Assembly (NCBI GenBank): GCA_947579605.1
Contig: OX388306.1
Coordinates: forward strand, 496,001-560,000
From: Athripsodes cinereus
Lineage: Eukaryota; Arthropoda; Insecta; Trichoptera; Leptoceridae
Length of the DNA: 64,000 nt
Reading direction: 5' to 3'
Below, in pieces: positions 45,729 to 57,005 of this stretch. The translations under genes were made by a program, and so were the position numbers. The notes beneath the pieces are model-generated. The model was given only the letters and a program-made list of their open reading frames with translations. It had not been told where the DNA came from and did not search any database. Position 1 is the first letter of the stretch, and every line of letters starts with the position of its first letter.

Positions 45729-46595
45729 TTATTTCTTCTTTCTGTCCTGGGAACACTTGGGGCAGTACCACTTGCCCTTGGGTTTAGTAGTGAGCCCCAC
45801 ACAGGCAAAGTGGAACCACTCGATAGGGCAGTCAGGATTATCACATCCGATCATCTCCCCGTAAGACACCTGGTGACACAGACAGTATGTGGGCTCATTG
45901 GGATCCACTGGCATGTCCAGTACATCACTAGGATGTCCCAATCCGCTAGCCTCTCCTTCATCTTCGTCTTGCGCACCCCCCTTGACAGCTCCCACTCCTG
46001 TTGCTGCCTTCCTACCCTGCTTACGTCTATTCTGCCCACTGCCTCCTGCACCTCCACTAGCCCCTGCTGTCCCAGCTCCTGTTCTGTCCTCATCACTACT
46101 CCCCCCTCCCTGCTTCTTCTTCTTGCCTTGAGAACCCCCAGCACCACTGGCTCCAGTTTTATCAGTAGCTCCCCTCGCCTTTTTTCTTCCTTTCTTATTT
46201 GTAGCAGGTTGTCCTGCCGCACGCTCTTCCGCCGCCTCTCTGGCACTCATTGCCTTCTCTTGTATTTCTGTCTCAAACCTAGCAAGATCAGAGTCCAATC
46301 TCCTGATATGTTTGTCTACTAACTCGTAGGTCTGAATAGCCAGCTGCACTTTGTCGTCTCCGTATTCTTTGGCTTTGTTAAATAACCCCTGAATAGTTTC
46401 AACGGTCTCCTTTCGTTGCTCCTCGTCTAAGACCGCTACGATAGGCAAAAAATCATCAGCCATGAGATCTATCGTCTTCATGAGACCATGCGCCCTGTCA
46501 TCCAGGTCTCGCATCAATTTAAAATTTCGTTGCAGTTCGATAGGCAGATGTTGAAGACTGTCCAGATAGTGCTCCAGATATAATGCGGACGTCAT
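45729..46595 (-). CDS. ING4/ING5-type PHD finger protein, copy B (288 aa)
   Basis: Second ING-family chromatin reader and the more canonical of the pair. Seen: ING domain (about 1-112, [20 protein letters not shown], then [17 protein letters not shown] and [20 protein letters not shown]); a long basic, glycine- and alanine-rich linker (about 115-225, [20 protein letters not shown] and later [14 protein letters not shown]), longer than in human ING5; then [15 protein letters not shown] and a complete C4HC3 PHD finger (about 237-283). Family knowledge: ING4/5 act in HBO1-type acetyltransferase complexes and read H3K4me3 through the PHD. Single exon. The conserved [11 protein letters not shown] lead-in, lost in copy A, marks this as the parent-like gene. 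Opposite strand to copy A, 16.8 kb away, tail-to-tail. The last 195 bases match copy A with five silent differences. Confidence 0.95.
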   Translation of the reverse strand: MTSALYLEHYLDSLQHLPIELQRNFKLMRDLDDRAHGLMKTIDLMADDFLPIVAVLDEEQRKETVETIQGLFNKAKEYGDDKVQLAIQTYELVDKHIRRLDSDLARFETEIQEKAMSAREAAEERAAGQPATNKKGRKKARGATDKTGASGAGGSQGKKKKQGGGSSDEDRTGAGTAGASGGAGGSGQNRRKQGRKAATGVGAVKGGAQDEDEGEASGLGHPSDVLDMPVDPNEPTYCLCHQVSYGEMIGCDNPDCPIEWFHFACVGLTTKPKGKWYCPKCSQDRKKK

Positions 46596-48204
46596 GTTTT
46601 GGGCTAAGTAATTTTAACAGGCAATATTACAGAGAAATGAAGTACGAAATTAGCGTACGAACACGATCAAGTTAAGTTAGCAATATTTTACAAAAGTTAT
46701 TCAGAAACAACCAGAAAATTCTATATAATGGCACAATCGCACACTTTCCCCCGTGCATCACAAACAAAATGTCATTTTGAACGTAAACAACCGTATGGAC
46801 CATAGACAACATTCTTCTACTGTAACTAGACGCTCTCCTTTCACATTGATCATTTTCAATTACATATTATCTGCTAGTGATGTCTTCTCATCAATTTGAA
46901 TCATAATAAATCGAGGATATATTTTTCATTGGAGGCTGGTTTCTGCCCTGTGCTCCCGAGAGGAGCGATGAGGACGAGATGATGATGATATTTTTCATTG
47001 TAATTTTATCAATATTTTCCGAAAATTCTGTTCAAGACACCTTTTTCGTAATTAAATGGACGATCCCAGAAAGTGTTCTGAATTGTAAAAATATTCAGTG
47101 ATGGATGAATAAGGACTTGGGTATAAAACACAATAAATAATACAAAATTAAATATGTATGAGTGAAGAATTTTATTACATAATATTATCTATTTAATATA
47201 TAATATAATAATAATACAAAAACAAAATTCATTTTATACAAAAAAAAAAAACAAAATACAGTTATTAAAATGAAAATAATAAGAATAATAAAATACTATT
47301 CAAATAACAAAAGAAGTAGTGGTTTAAATCATAATAATACAGTTATTATTATAATATTTGAAGAAATATTACAAAATAATAATATGTTTATAGTAGAATA
47401 CAATAATAGGTACATATCACCTTAATGAATATTGATACTTTTATCAATACAGTATAATTATTATTATAAGGTAAATTCTGTTTACATATTAAACCTATAT
47501 ATATATTTATTATTATAATAATAACTTAAAATTTTAAAGCAAGTCTATTCTCCTCAACATAGAATGATACACTGAATATTACAATAATAATAATTCATTA
47601 TTCACATAAAACAATTAAGAATTAGGTAAATAGAAAAAGCATACTGTGAAAATAATATACAAAAAGACCTGCTTAGACACACTTAGTAAATTACTGCATA
47701 AAGCATACTTATTATTTCCACAGTGCTGAATCAATTGTAAAACAACTGAAGAAGCGACAAAAATATTTTCAATTGCATCTATTTATATAATATATCATAA
47801 CTGGACATTGAAGGCACTCCAGTAGATATTGTGTGTATTGCTCAGCGCGACAGTCATGTAACCCTATCTCATCCTATTCACTTTACAGTTTCATATAAAC
47901 TATTGCCTGTACCTATATCCAATGTACTTCTGATTGTTCTTTAACATATTAATTTCAAACTCATTTCAAATACACTAAATCCTACACAAAAATAAATGTA
48001 TTCAGCCTCAAATCCGATATACTTAACCAGTCAAGTTTAAAACATATTAATCTGTTGACTAGGCTAACTAACGCACTTGCATTTTTAAATCTTGTTGCAT
48101 AATATTTATTTGTTTATGATATAAAACATGTTTTTTATGAATATTCTATATTTTCTAGTGTAACTTTGTGGAAATGCATAAATAAAGATTATTATAAAAT
48201 TAAG
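46596..48204. other. Upstream of ING copy B and AT-rich intergenic
   Basis: The reverse strand just before the ATG reads TTACTTAGCCCAAAAC; AG could be a 3' splice acceptor or simple 5' UTR. Beyond about 46900 the sequence is dominated by AT-rich low complexity, with no gene seen. Confidence 0.4.
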
Positions 48205-48207
48205 AAC

Positions 48208-48345
48208 ACTGTTTAATTTTACTGTGAGAATTGTTTAATCGATAACATTTTCAACTGCAATAATATATAGTAGTCATCTTCAGTACATTGTAATTGAAAA
48301 TGTTATAACAATTAAACAGTTCTCATAGTGGAATTATTAAACAGT
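48208..48345. repeat. Long inverted repeat (about 138 bp)
   Basis: Arms GAACACTGTTTAAT...TAACATTTTCAA and their near-complement (TTGAAAATGTTATAAC...ATTAAACAGTGTTC) pair over about 55 bp. The centre includes AGTCATCTTCAG, whose complement CTGAAGATGACT resembles the left half of the hammerhead-like hairpin, but the CGAA half is missing. Confidence 0.65.
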
Positions 48346-48944
48346 GTTCATGTTTTAATGTTTACAAGAAATGTACATGCATCCAAAGTATCTCCACAAT
48401 GAGAAATATACTCATGTTGCGAAGTAAATTTGGAGTAAGTCTGCAATGGAGTAAAATCTTAGAACTCTTCAAAGTCTGAGAAGCTAGCATCATGAGAACA
48501 TACAAATTTATAACTTGTAATGATTATATTCTTCTAATTAATAATTTCTGTCCAAATTCAGCAAACAGACGTGGCATAAAGGAATACAAGAACACATAGA
48601 TAGACAAGTAGAAATATAATAGTAGAAATTCTTCTATACAAGAAGCTATTTACAAATTAACATAATAAGTGTGATATTCAATTTGTTTGCGTGTATCTGG
48701 CACCAAACGAAAATCACTACTTGTTCAAATAAAAGTTATACAACATCTCCAGACATTAACCGTGTTATTAATAAACGCAGATCAATTTGGACAAGCGATC
48801 AATCACCGATTAGATCAAAAAATTATAAAAATTCTGCTCTGATCTGTGGTTGATCCTTCACCAAGCTCGATTCAAGTTTATTGATAAGACAGTAAAATAA
48901 AATGACATAAAAATGAAAACATTACATTTCGGGTGATTTCTATC
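48346..48944. other. AT-rich intergenic, no gene seen
   Basis: A 60-codon frame at 48671-48853 shows no recognisable feature. Confidence 0.45.
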
Positions 48945-49290
48945 TATCTATACCTTCACGCAGTATCCCAAGCGGAGTAGGCACAGAGGACGGGACACCA
49001 TAAAGACCTATCCTTACATACACCTTTCGTTTTCTCTACATTAATACAATTTCTCATTCACCTACGCCCATTACCAATTGCCAATCTCCTACTCAAAACG
49101 AGAATTTGAATCATGTGATTATTGCTCTTGAACATCTGCGCATTCTCGCATCCCCTCTTTAACAGACAGATACATTCTCTTCATCATCCAGACGCTCCAC
49201 ATGTCCAAACCTTCGTAATTTATATACACTAATTCTGTATACAACACTCCTTTTGCATCCGCTCATTCTTCTAATGAAAATTGTTCCTTC
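48945..49290 (-). pseudogene. Non-LTR C-terminal remnant of the 33589 family, badly decayed
   Basis: Left edge CTTCACGCAGTATCCCAAGC corresponds to the family 3' end. Further right, CACATGTCCAAACC and TCATTCTTCTAATG recall the VERMQ/RRM coding blocks read on the reverse strand. Confidence 0.55.
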
Positions 49291-50867
49291 TTACAACCAC
49301 TCAGGCATTCATATTCAATTGATTTTATATTATTTGCAAGCCAGCTTACAAAATTCCTCTTTCATAGTCAGACAAATATAAAAAGAAGCTACTTTCACTT
49401 CATCCAGCTGAAATCATTACTTGATATACAGATTGTAAATACAATAGTCACAGTGAAATTCCCAAATGTAGTATTTCCATATATACATCTTATTATCATA
49501 AACTCCCACCATGAACCATTGACATTCAATAAGATATTATTGTGGCATGGAACAACAGGCCAACTGGCAACACTTAGCGGAGATAGTAAAAAAATAATAA
49601 TAAATTCTAAAAAAATAAATAACTTATCTCAATACAATACGTAATATTATAATTTATATTTCTTTATAATCTATCCAATAAACCTCAACAAAAATAAAAT
49701 TAACCTTTTGTTTTAAACCAATTCGATGTCTCTTCAAATGCGATGGCAATAAATAATAATGATAATAATGTATTATAATAGACCGTTATGCAAAGGATGG
49801 AAATATAATTTTTAAATCTTAACAAACAAAAAAAAATATTTGAATTGTATCTTACAACAAAATTAATTTGAGATATTTTCACTACTTACAACTGAGAACA
49901 TTATCGGCAACACTGGATATTTTCAAGAGCACGGAACACACTCGTGGGTGAAAATGTACGAGTTTCAAATAAAATAGTAAATACATCATTTAAAATTAAT
50001 AAAATAAAATTATTTCTTTTTGAATATGTAAAAAATTGTGGAAATCACATGTGCCATTTTGATTGTGGAACGACATTATTTCAAAGCTTACTATTTGCCA
50101 GCAAACAAGATTCATATCTTAGTTTGGGACCAGCTTGATCCGTGTGAATTGTCTATGCATGTTGTCTATGCAAACCATTTTTTTTTAATCTCAAATACTT
50201 GAAATATTTTATCGCAACAATATCAACTTCAGCGAAGCCCATTTCTTGCGATTTATGTATCTAGCTACAGAAATCAGATTTACAAAAACGGAATATAAGG
50301 TACAAGTTGGCAAATATAAAATAGTACAAATTGGAGGCGTAACTCGAAAATATTTCATTTAATAAAAGAAGGAATAGTTGAATAAATAATATTATTATAC
50401 GTACATAACATTGTAGATATAAGACAATATAATATATTGTTATGGCTATATGAAGAAATTTATTTTACTTCACGTGTAGTAGTAATGGATATAAAATGTT
50501 GTAAATGTAAATATTGTATAAAAGTTTAATTATTTTATATAAGGAACTGATCAAAGTATCATAGAAAAAGAAAAGACATTTTGTACAAAAGGTAATCATA
50601 GAAAAAAGATTCTACTTGGATGTAAAGCACACTCAAAACAGAAGACAGTGATAAAATCTGGTACTACAGCCCCACCCGTTGTCCAGTATTTTTTTGTTCC
50701 ATAGAAACACATATTTCTAATATATATATTTTAAAGATATTCTCTGATATGCCTTCAGCCAGATGTTTTTTCTTTCTTTCATGTTTTTTTACTTATTTTT
50801 TTGAAGAGGCCTATATCCAGCAGTGGAGAGAAGAGGGCTAGCAGAGAGAGACTTATTTTTTTGGCAA
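49291..50867. other. AT-rich intergenic, no gene seen
   Basis: Frames of up to 64 codons only. GTTTGGGACCAGCTTGATCC at 50122 is a fragment of a dispersed repeat also seen near 51865. Confidence 0.45.
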
Positions 50868-51008
50868 AATATTTTTTCTTGTCATCCGGATTTTTTTTTT
50901 AGGCTGAGTTGTTTTGTGGTTTAGCCAGCACTTTTACAAATTGTAATATTTATTTATTTGGCGAAATATATTTCGAAAGAAAAAAAAATCGGATGACACA
51001 AGAAATTC
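50868..51008. repeat. Short inverted repeat
   Basis: TTTTTTCTTGTCATCCGGAT at 50872 and ATCGGATGACACAAGAAAT at 50988 are inverted copies, with runs of T and A inside. A possible miniature element. Confidence 0.5.
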
Positions 51009-52774
51009 CCCAAATAAATAAATATTAGAATAATTGGTTTTATTGCTAATTAAAATGTTTGCATTAAATCATTTCAAAATCTTCACCATCCGTGCGAAGG
51101 AAAATTTTGAGAAGTTTGAAATTCTCGTGGATGTAAGAGAGGTCACTGTTAACACGCAGAAGTTATTAATTAGTCTTAGATTGTGCTGCATTCGTATTGT
51201 GTATCCTCTACTGACAAGACATTTTCGTAGTTTTGAGTGTGCCTTACAGGGAAATAGTTATAAAAGACATGGTTTTATTAGTTTAGTCTTAGTACAGGAT
51301 TATAAGAGTTTTCATAATATTGAATAGATATAACAATATTTATCAGATACAAAGTATAATTATGTAGTATGTACAGTATGTATATATATAAAACCTAACT
51401 ATACTATATAATAATAGCAATATATAGTTCATATATATAATATGTGTTAAATAACTTTATATAATAATATCTACGATTATATGCTGTCCTATTGCATGAG
51501 GAATAAAAGAATTTAACAGAGACACACTCTTTATTGAACAAATGTTGGATTTATTAATTTATTTTATTCTTTACTTGTACATTAGTTGTGACATCAATCA
51601 TTACAAAGCATCATAAAGCTATAAGTTCAATGCGATATCTTCCAACTAACCCACATTTAACCCACACTCTACTCATTTTTTATGTGAAAACGTAATTGTA
51701 TCAGTAATTTTATAGAATAATGGATTATTGGCGATGTAAATCATTGATTGTATTATTCTTATATCCATTGTTTTAAGTTATTTGCCGGTGCGGTGCGGAG
51801 GTAACGCTCTTGCCTTTGAGTCAATGTGTATCGTCGTGTTAGTATCCATAATACAAGATTCATCATAGTTTGGGACTAACTCGATCTGTGTGAATTTTCT
51901 ATGTATGCTATGTTATGGTGTATCTAATGAACAAAATGAAAGAATCAATAGCTATTAAAGTGTTGTGAATAAGTGTGAATCAAAGATGTTGAAAAACTTA
52001 GTTTGGCGTAGACAGAGGTCCTGACAGTAATAGCAATGGACACTATAGTACCTCTGGAGGAAACGCTTAAGCGCAATGAGTCCGCTGACCTAACTAGGGA
52101 AAGAGAAAGGTGTATGTATGTGAAAAGCATTATTTAAACAATAAAAGCCTATATTTAAAATATTAAGTCATATATGAAATGCATTGTTCTTCGAATCAAT
52201 TTCAAACTAAATATCAACGGAATTCCGCTATATGTGTGTTGATTATTCAACATCTACCATCGGTTAGAATCAAATAAAAATCATAGACAACAACCACAAT
52301 GATGTCCTTATATTCCACATGCAATTGACCATAGATACATATATAAATTTGGCATGTTGGTTACATATCCACGACTTGTATAAATATATATTTAAAATAT
52401 ATAATTATATCATACATACTGAACTGTTGTATATGAAAGTATTACAATGTTAATCTTGTGCTTCGGATGATTATAAAATCTAAATTAAAACATATATTTA
52501 TTGTGTAATTATAATAATTTACAGCACTACCATAAGAAGTAAGAAAGCGAGATTTCAGTACACTAACAACACAATGTAAATAAAATGCCACATTCTATCT
52601 AAATACAGTAATGTAACTCTTCAATGAATATTCACGCTAATAATAATAAAAATAATAACAACACAAAAAATGCAAACTGTTTGTGAAAAAATATGTTTCT
52701 ATTACAATATATACATATATATATAAAATTAATAATTTTTCGAATGTTTCGTGATTAACACTGTGGAATTCCAT
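51009..52774. other. AT-rich intergenic with SINE and retrotransposon tails
   Basis: 51549-51660 is a copy of the CTTCCAACTAACCCAC retrotransposon tail. 51785-51920 has a SINE-like head (GGTGCGGAGGTAACGCTCTT) and body (CGTGTTAGTATCCATAATAC). A 97-codon frame at 51034-51327 begins at TTG and is not recognised. Confidence 0.4.
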
Positions 52775-52915
52775 ATTTATTATTAATTTATATGAAAAGA
52801 AACTTTGTATTGTTATTGATGATGGAACAAGTAGTTCCGAAAACGTTTTGACTATAATTGAAATTGTTCTAGTGGAAAATACAAAGTTTCTTTTAATATA
52901 AATTAATAATATAAA
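52775..52915. repeat. Inverted repeat around a hammerhead-like hairpin
   Basis: Arms of about 37 bp (TATGAAAAGAAACTTTGTAT against ATACAAAGTTTCTTTTAATA). The centre on the + strand reads TTGATGA, T, stem GGAAC/GTTCC, GAAAACGTTTTGA. Confidence 0.75.
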
Positions 52916-54000
52916 ATTAAATTCATATATTGTCACTCTCTTCTGTACAAATCAATCGCCCGGTTCCATAGACCAACTTATTTAAATTCTAATATTTTTT
53001 AAATATGGCAAGCCTAGGTTTTGAGAATCTATGGAAGTCTACCAAAACATCAAACAATTAATAATACGTGCTCTAATACAAAAGAGAATTATTATAAAAT
53101 TTAAAATTTTGATTTTGGAATAAAAATAATATCACATTCTACATGTAATAAGCAAAAATATATACATTTATTTTGAATTATTGACTTTTGGAACTGGGTG
53201 ATAGATATCAATAATACGAACTCTATTTATTATATTCGCAGACACTCACACACATGCGCACATTGAGAATATAATACAAATAATACAATACAGCCAAAGC
53301 ATACACTGCCTGAGGACATTTTAAATACAAATATTCAAACAATTTTATACAAAACGAACGCTGTTTTTATTAAGAAAGAACACGGTAGCCATTCACAATA
53401 CACAAAATCACAAATTATGCTGAGGTTTATATTTATTTAGTTTGACATTAATCAGATTCTCACATAATATGTCAAGCAATTTGGAGAGGAATAGAAAAAA
53501 TTGATAACTTTTGTATCCATTATGACAATTTTATCAAATGTCACATAAAACAGAGTAATAATAACAATTCTGCACATGGCAACCAGTAAAACATTTTGAT
53601 ATGGCAAACAAATGCAATACAATAAAAAAACACAAACCCTATCTCTCTCTGATATAAATACAACATACGTACATACACTACAAAAATAAATTTGTATATC
53701 AAATCACAAAGTATATATTATAGTTTATTTATTTATTTTCATTTATATTATAAATGCTATTTGAAAACTTCGTTGCAAAACATAATATCGCCCTAATAAT
53801 TGAATATTTATTTCCATATGGCTATATTTTTTAATTTCTTCATATACTAAAATGTATTTTGATATAGGTAGTCCACACATCACAGCTGCAAAGGAACAAA
53901 TCAATGCTTTTTTTACATCTCTTTAATTTATTCTTCATTATACATTAATTACAATATTTACCAGTAACCATCACACAGTGATAATACTGCTTTAATGTAT
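52916..54000. other. AT-rich intergenic, no gene seen
   Basis: No gene or clear element. CTCTTTAATTTATTCTTCAT near 53920 begins another retrotransposon tail. The four bases before 54001 are GTAT, the left copy of the duplication flanking the next element. Confidence 0.45.
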
Positions 54001-54257
54001 CGTCGTTGGTTCAATGAAACCTCTTATGTGCACCAAACCAAATTTTACAGGGGACGCAAAAAATCTGTTATTAAGTCCACAGGTCAACAAATGTAATCAA
54101 ATTTATTATCAATTTCATGTAAAACGTCTAAAATTTTACATGAATTTGATAATAGTTTTGATTACATTTGTTGATCTGTGGACTTTAAAACAGTTTTTTT
54201 GTGTCCCCTGTAAAATTTGGTTTGGAGCACATAAGAGGTTTCATTGAACCAACAACG
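54001..54257. mobile_element. Near-perfect palindromic element (257 bp) with 4-bp duplication
   Basis: Arms of about 120 bp pair almost completely: CGTCGTTGGTTCAATGAAAC at the left and its complement at the right; internal ACAGGGGACGCAAAAAATCT against its near-complement. The loop is about ten bases around 54127. GTAT flanks both ends (53997-54000, 54258-54261). Confidence 0.8.
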
Positions 54258-55177
54258 GTATGCTTTCAGAGTACTAATAAAAAATAGGTTTGTTTGACTG
54301 GCTAATGCATGTAGTTTGCATTTTATTGTATGTGCGTCTCTATAAGGAGGATGTTTAGATTTAAGTCTTTACAAAATAGTCTATGCATTGTTATATCTGT
54401 ATTGTTTGTTGTTTTCAATAAAATTATCGATTGTCATTTCCAAAAATAGAAACGAAACAAAATATTTCATAATTTTGTTATTTTGCACTTGCAACTCTAT
54501 TAATTTCCGAGGTGACATTCGAAAGCTTCAGCTCTCAACGTCAGGCAAATGTTAAGTTGAGGAATTACTAAATAATATACGAATTGGATAGGGTTACTAA
54601 ATATTTTGTTGCATTTTCATTTCTTATTTTTAATAAACTCCCAACAGAACCGTCGGTCGATAAGTAAAATCTTATTGTTATTTTTTCAAGGAATTCATTG
54701 TAATATGTCAAACAAAGTGTATTATGCTGTCTTTATTGGCCTCAAATCTCGTTAATGTATTTAATTCAGATTTAAAAAAAAGTACAACATATTATATAGG
54801 CGAGTATATTGCCGTAATGTAATTAATATCTTCCAACTAACTTGGATAAAAACATTGTATTTTTATCCAAAGTAGAGAAAAAAAAATATTGGATCTCTTT
54901 TTCCTTGTCTATACTTGCAATGAGAGAAAAGAAATGAAATAATTTGTTCATTTGCGCCGTTGTTGTGGACTGATGTGAAAAATTGCCACCTAGACTTCTG
55001 CAAAGAAGCCAACCTATTTATCAATTGAATTTCTAAATGCATTGCATACAAATACCAAATTATAAAAGAATATTTCACTTGTTTCAAATTATTGTAACGC
55101 ATGTTTATCAATTGCTTTTATTAAATTTATATCGCATTGGCCTAAAGCTGTAATGATGTGCAAAGGAAATTTAAAGA

Positions 55178-55209
<32 letters not shown>

Positions 55210-55622
55210 TCCACAAAATAAAATTTTAAAAATATAAGAACTAACTAACTGTTCCATAAATGCACAAGTATTGCAAATAAATTATAATCCAAAAAATGCA
55301 TCAACATTTTTATATGAAACTGTAAGTTGTCATCTTTATAATAAGAGAAAAACAAAGAAATTAGTGATAAAATATTCTTGTGACATTTTCTAATGTAATT
55401 AACTAAAATAATGCTGTAAGATGAATGATTAGGAGTTGAAAACTGTAAACACAATATGGAGGAAGGGGAATGTAGGGTGTAGCTAAAACGGAATGATTCA
55501 AAAATAAAAGAAGCGACAGATACACAGTACATACTAGACAAACAAAAAAAACAATTGGCAGTACATATCAGTGATATATTGCTTATTATCACACGTCATC
55601 ATCTAGAAGGCGCTGGCTGACT
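54258..55622. other. Downstream of the SCAR extension; intergenic
   Basis: 54790-54850 holds another CTTCCAACTAAC retrotransposon tail. An (AAT)n run of about nine units lies at 55181-55208. AATAAA on the reverse strand at 55117-55122 is a candidate polyadenylation signal for the SCAR transcript. Frames here (82-115 codons, reverse) lack recognisable domains. Confidence 0.45.
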
Positions 55623-57005
55623 TCACACCAAAGTCTCATACTTCTCAAACAGATCCTCCTCCTGATCAGAACTAGCAGCGGACGCAGGCCTTCTCTTCTG
55701 ATGATGGTGGTGATGATGATGGTGATGTGTCGCTTTTATTTCACTCGCTCTGAAACTGGTTTCATCAAATCGAACTCTGAAATTGATAACGTTACTTTTA
55801 GCTGTAGTTTCAGTATACATAATATCTTCCTCTGTCGCTCCCTGACTTTTTGAGCGAACCTTGCAATGTCCACCAGGTTTGCAATGAGCACAATGCTGCG
55901 CCTGCATGGAGGCCTGTCGTCGGAATGTTTCTGCCCGAGCAGAATATTCACTGACCGTGTATCCACGGTTCATAGCAGCATTTCTCTTCCCTCTGGAATC
56001 CATGGTTGCATACATTTGTTTCAAATTGTGATTTTTGTTAGGCTCTGCATTTTGAGTGACTCCCGAATTTTTCTTCAGACTGTTACACTTGTCGTTGAAT
56101 CTCTTTATGACACTGGATACATCAATCTGCTCTTCCACAATGCCTTCAGTCTTCTGCTTCTGTGGTTCTTGCACTGAGACTGGTGCTTGTGTTGTTGCTG
56201 GGACTGGTGGTGGAGGTAATTTCTCCATCTCTATATTACTATTCCCTTTGTCACCAGCAGATGGCACTATATTCCTATTATCACTATTGACAATAGTTAC
56301 AGGTGTACTATTATTGTTGATAATGTTATTTGCCCTCGTTTCACTGTTTTGTCTAGAATTGCTTCTACTTTCATTTTCCTTCTTTTGTTTACTCTCCTCA
56401 ATTTGATTCCCTACACTCTCCTTCACCTTCCCACTGTTGCTATCCTCTCTGGTCACAGATGGTTTCCTTGTAATACTCTCAGATTTTTGTACAGGTTGCA
56501 CAACACTATTTGGAGCTACTTGTGATGATGTTTCATTAGATTGTGCTTTCTTTGGTGAATCAGATAGTACCTCTGCATTTCTTGGTTTTCCTTTTTCAAC
56601 TTGAGCTGATGAACTTTCGAAGCTAAGCATAGGTTTCCTCTCCACCATTCCAATGGAACTAGAACTATCTCTCCTAATAGCCACTTGAGTACTTGTATCA
56701 CTTTCGTTCAGCTGAGCGATTCTTTTCTCTACAGCTTCTATTTTCTTAGCGACTGCATCATTGGCTCTCTTTTCACTGTTTGCTGCATCTTGCTGTTCCG
56801 CAGATTTTTGCTCAGTTTCGGATTTATTGGTTACGTTACTTGTAACATTGGTCGACGGTTTGACACCGCTAATGAGACTGGGGTCTATACGGAAGGTATG
56901 TTTGGTGGTTGGAGTCTTCCCTGGGGCACCTGTGTCTGGCGCAATGTGCCTGGTGAGGTCCACAGGCATGGGTTGGGAAGGTGGGACTTGAGGTATGATC
57001 GGTTG
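55623..57005 (-). CDS. 460-codon in-frame extension after the SCAR stop (putative readthrough)
   Basis: Beginning at the base after the SCAR TGA, the same frame stays open for 460 codons to a TGA at 55623, within the same exon. The first Met is codon 13. The translation looks like real protein: a helical stretch (AVAKKIEAVEKRIAQLNES), long Ser/Asn/Lys-rich low-complexity parts, a PPPPVP motif, DVSSVIKRFNDKCNSLKK, a Cys/His cluster (CAHCKPGGHCKVR), SNVINFRVRFDETSFRASEI, nine consecutive His near 55712-55735, and a C-terminal ETLV that fits a class I PDZ ligand. So long an open frame is unlikely by chance here. It could be made by readthrough (TGA followed by C is a leaky context), by removal of the stop through a small alternative intron, or from its own Met at 56969. 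I do not recognise homologues. Confidence 0.6.
   Translation of the reverse strand, partial: QPIIPQVPPSQPMPVDLTRHIAPDTGAPGKTPTTKHTFRIDPSLISGVKPSTNVTSNVTNKSETEQKSAEQQDAANSEKRANDAVAKKIEAVEKRIAQLNESDTSTQVAIRRDSSSSIGMVERKPMLSFESSSAQVEKGKPRNAEVLSDSPKKAQSNETSSQVAPNSVVQPVQKSESITRKPSVTREDSNSGKVKESVGNQIEESKQKKENESRSNSRQNSETRANNIINNNSTPVTIVNSDNRNIVPSAGDKGNSNIEMEKLPPPPVPATTQAPVSVQEPQKQKTEGIVEEQIDVSSVIKRFNDKCNSLKKNSGVTQNAEPNKNHNLKQMYATMDSRGKRNAAMNRGYTVSEYSARAETFRRQASMQAQHCAHCKPGGHCKVRSKSQGATEEDIMYTETTAKSNVINFRVRFDETSFRASEIKATHHHHHHHHHQKRRPASAASSDQEEDLFEKYETLV

Noticed and set aside
45810..46322. 170-codon ORF on the + strand opposite ING copy B
   Set aside because: Antisense shadow of the ING coding sequence; the same applies to the reverse frames over ING copy A at 28232-28945.
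51034..51327. 97-codon + strand ORF as a gene
   Set aside because: It starts at TTG, has no recognisable domain, no splice sites that extend it and no neighbouring coding exon.
56056..56406. Hydrophobic + strand ORF resembling a membrane protein
   Set aside because: Antisense of the Ser/Asn/Lys-rich SCAR extension; Asn and Glu codons read as hydrophobic on the other strand.
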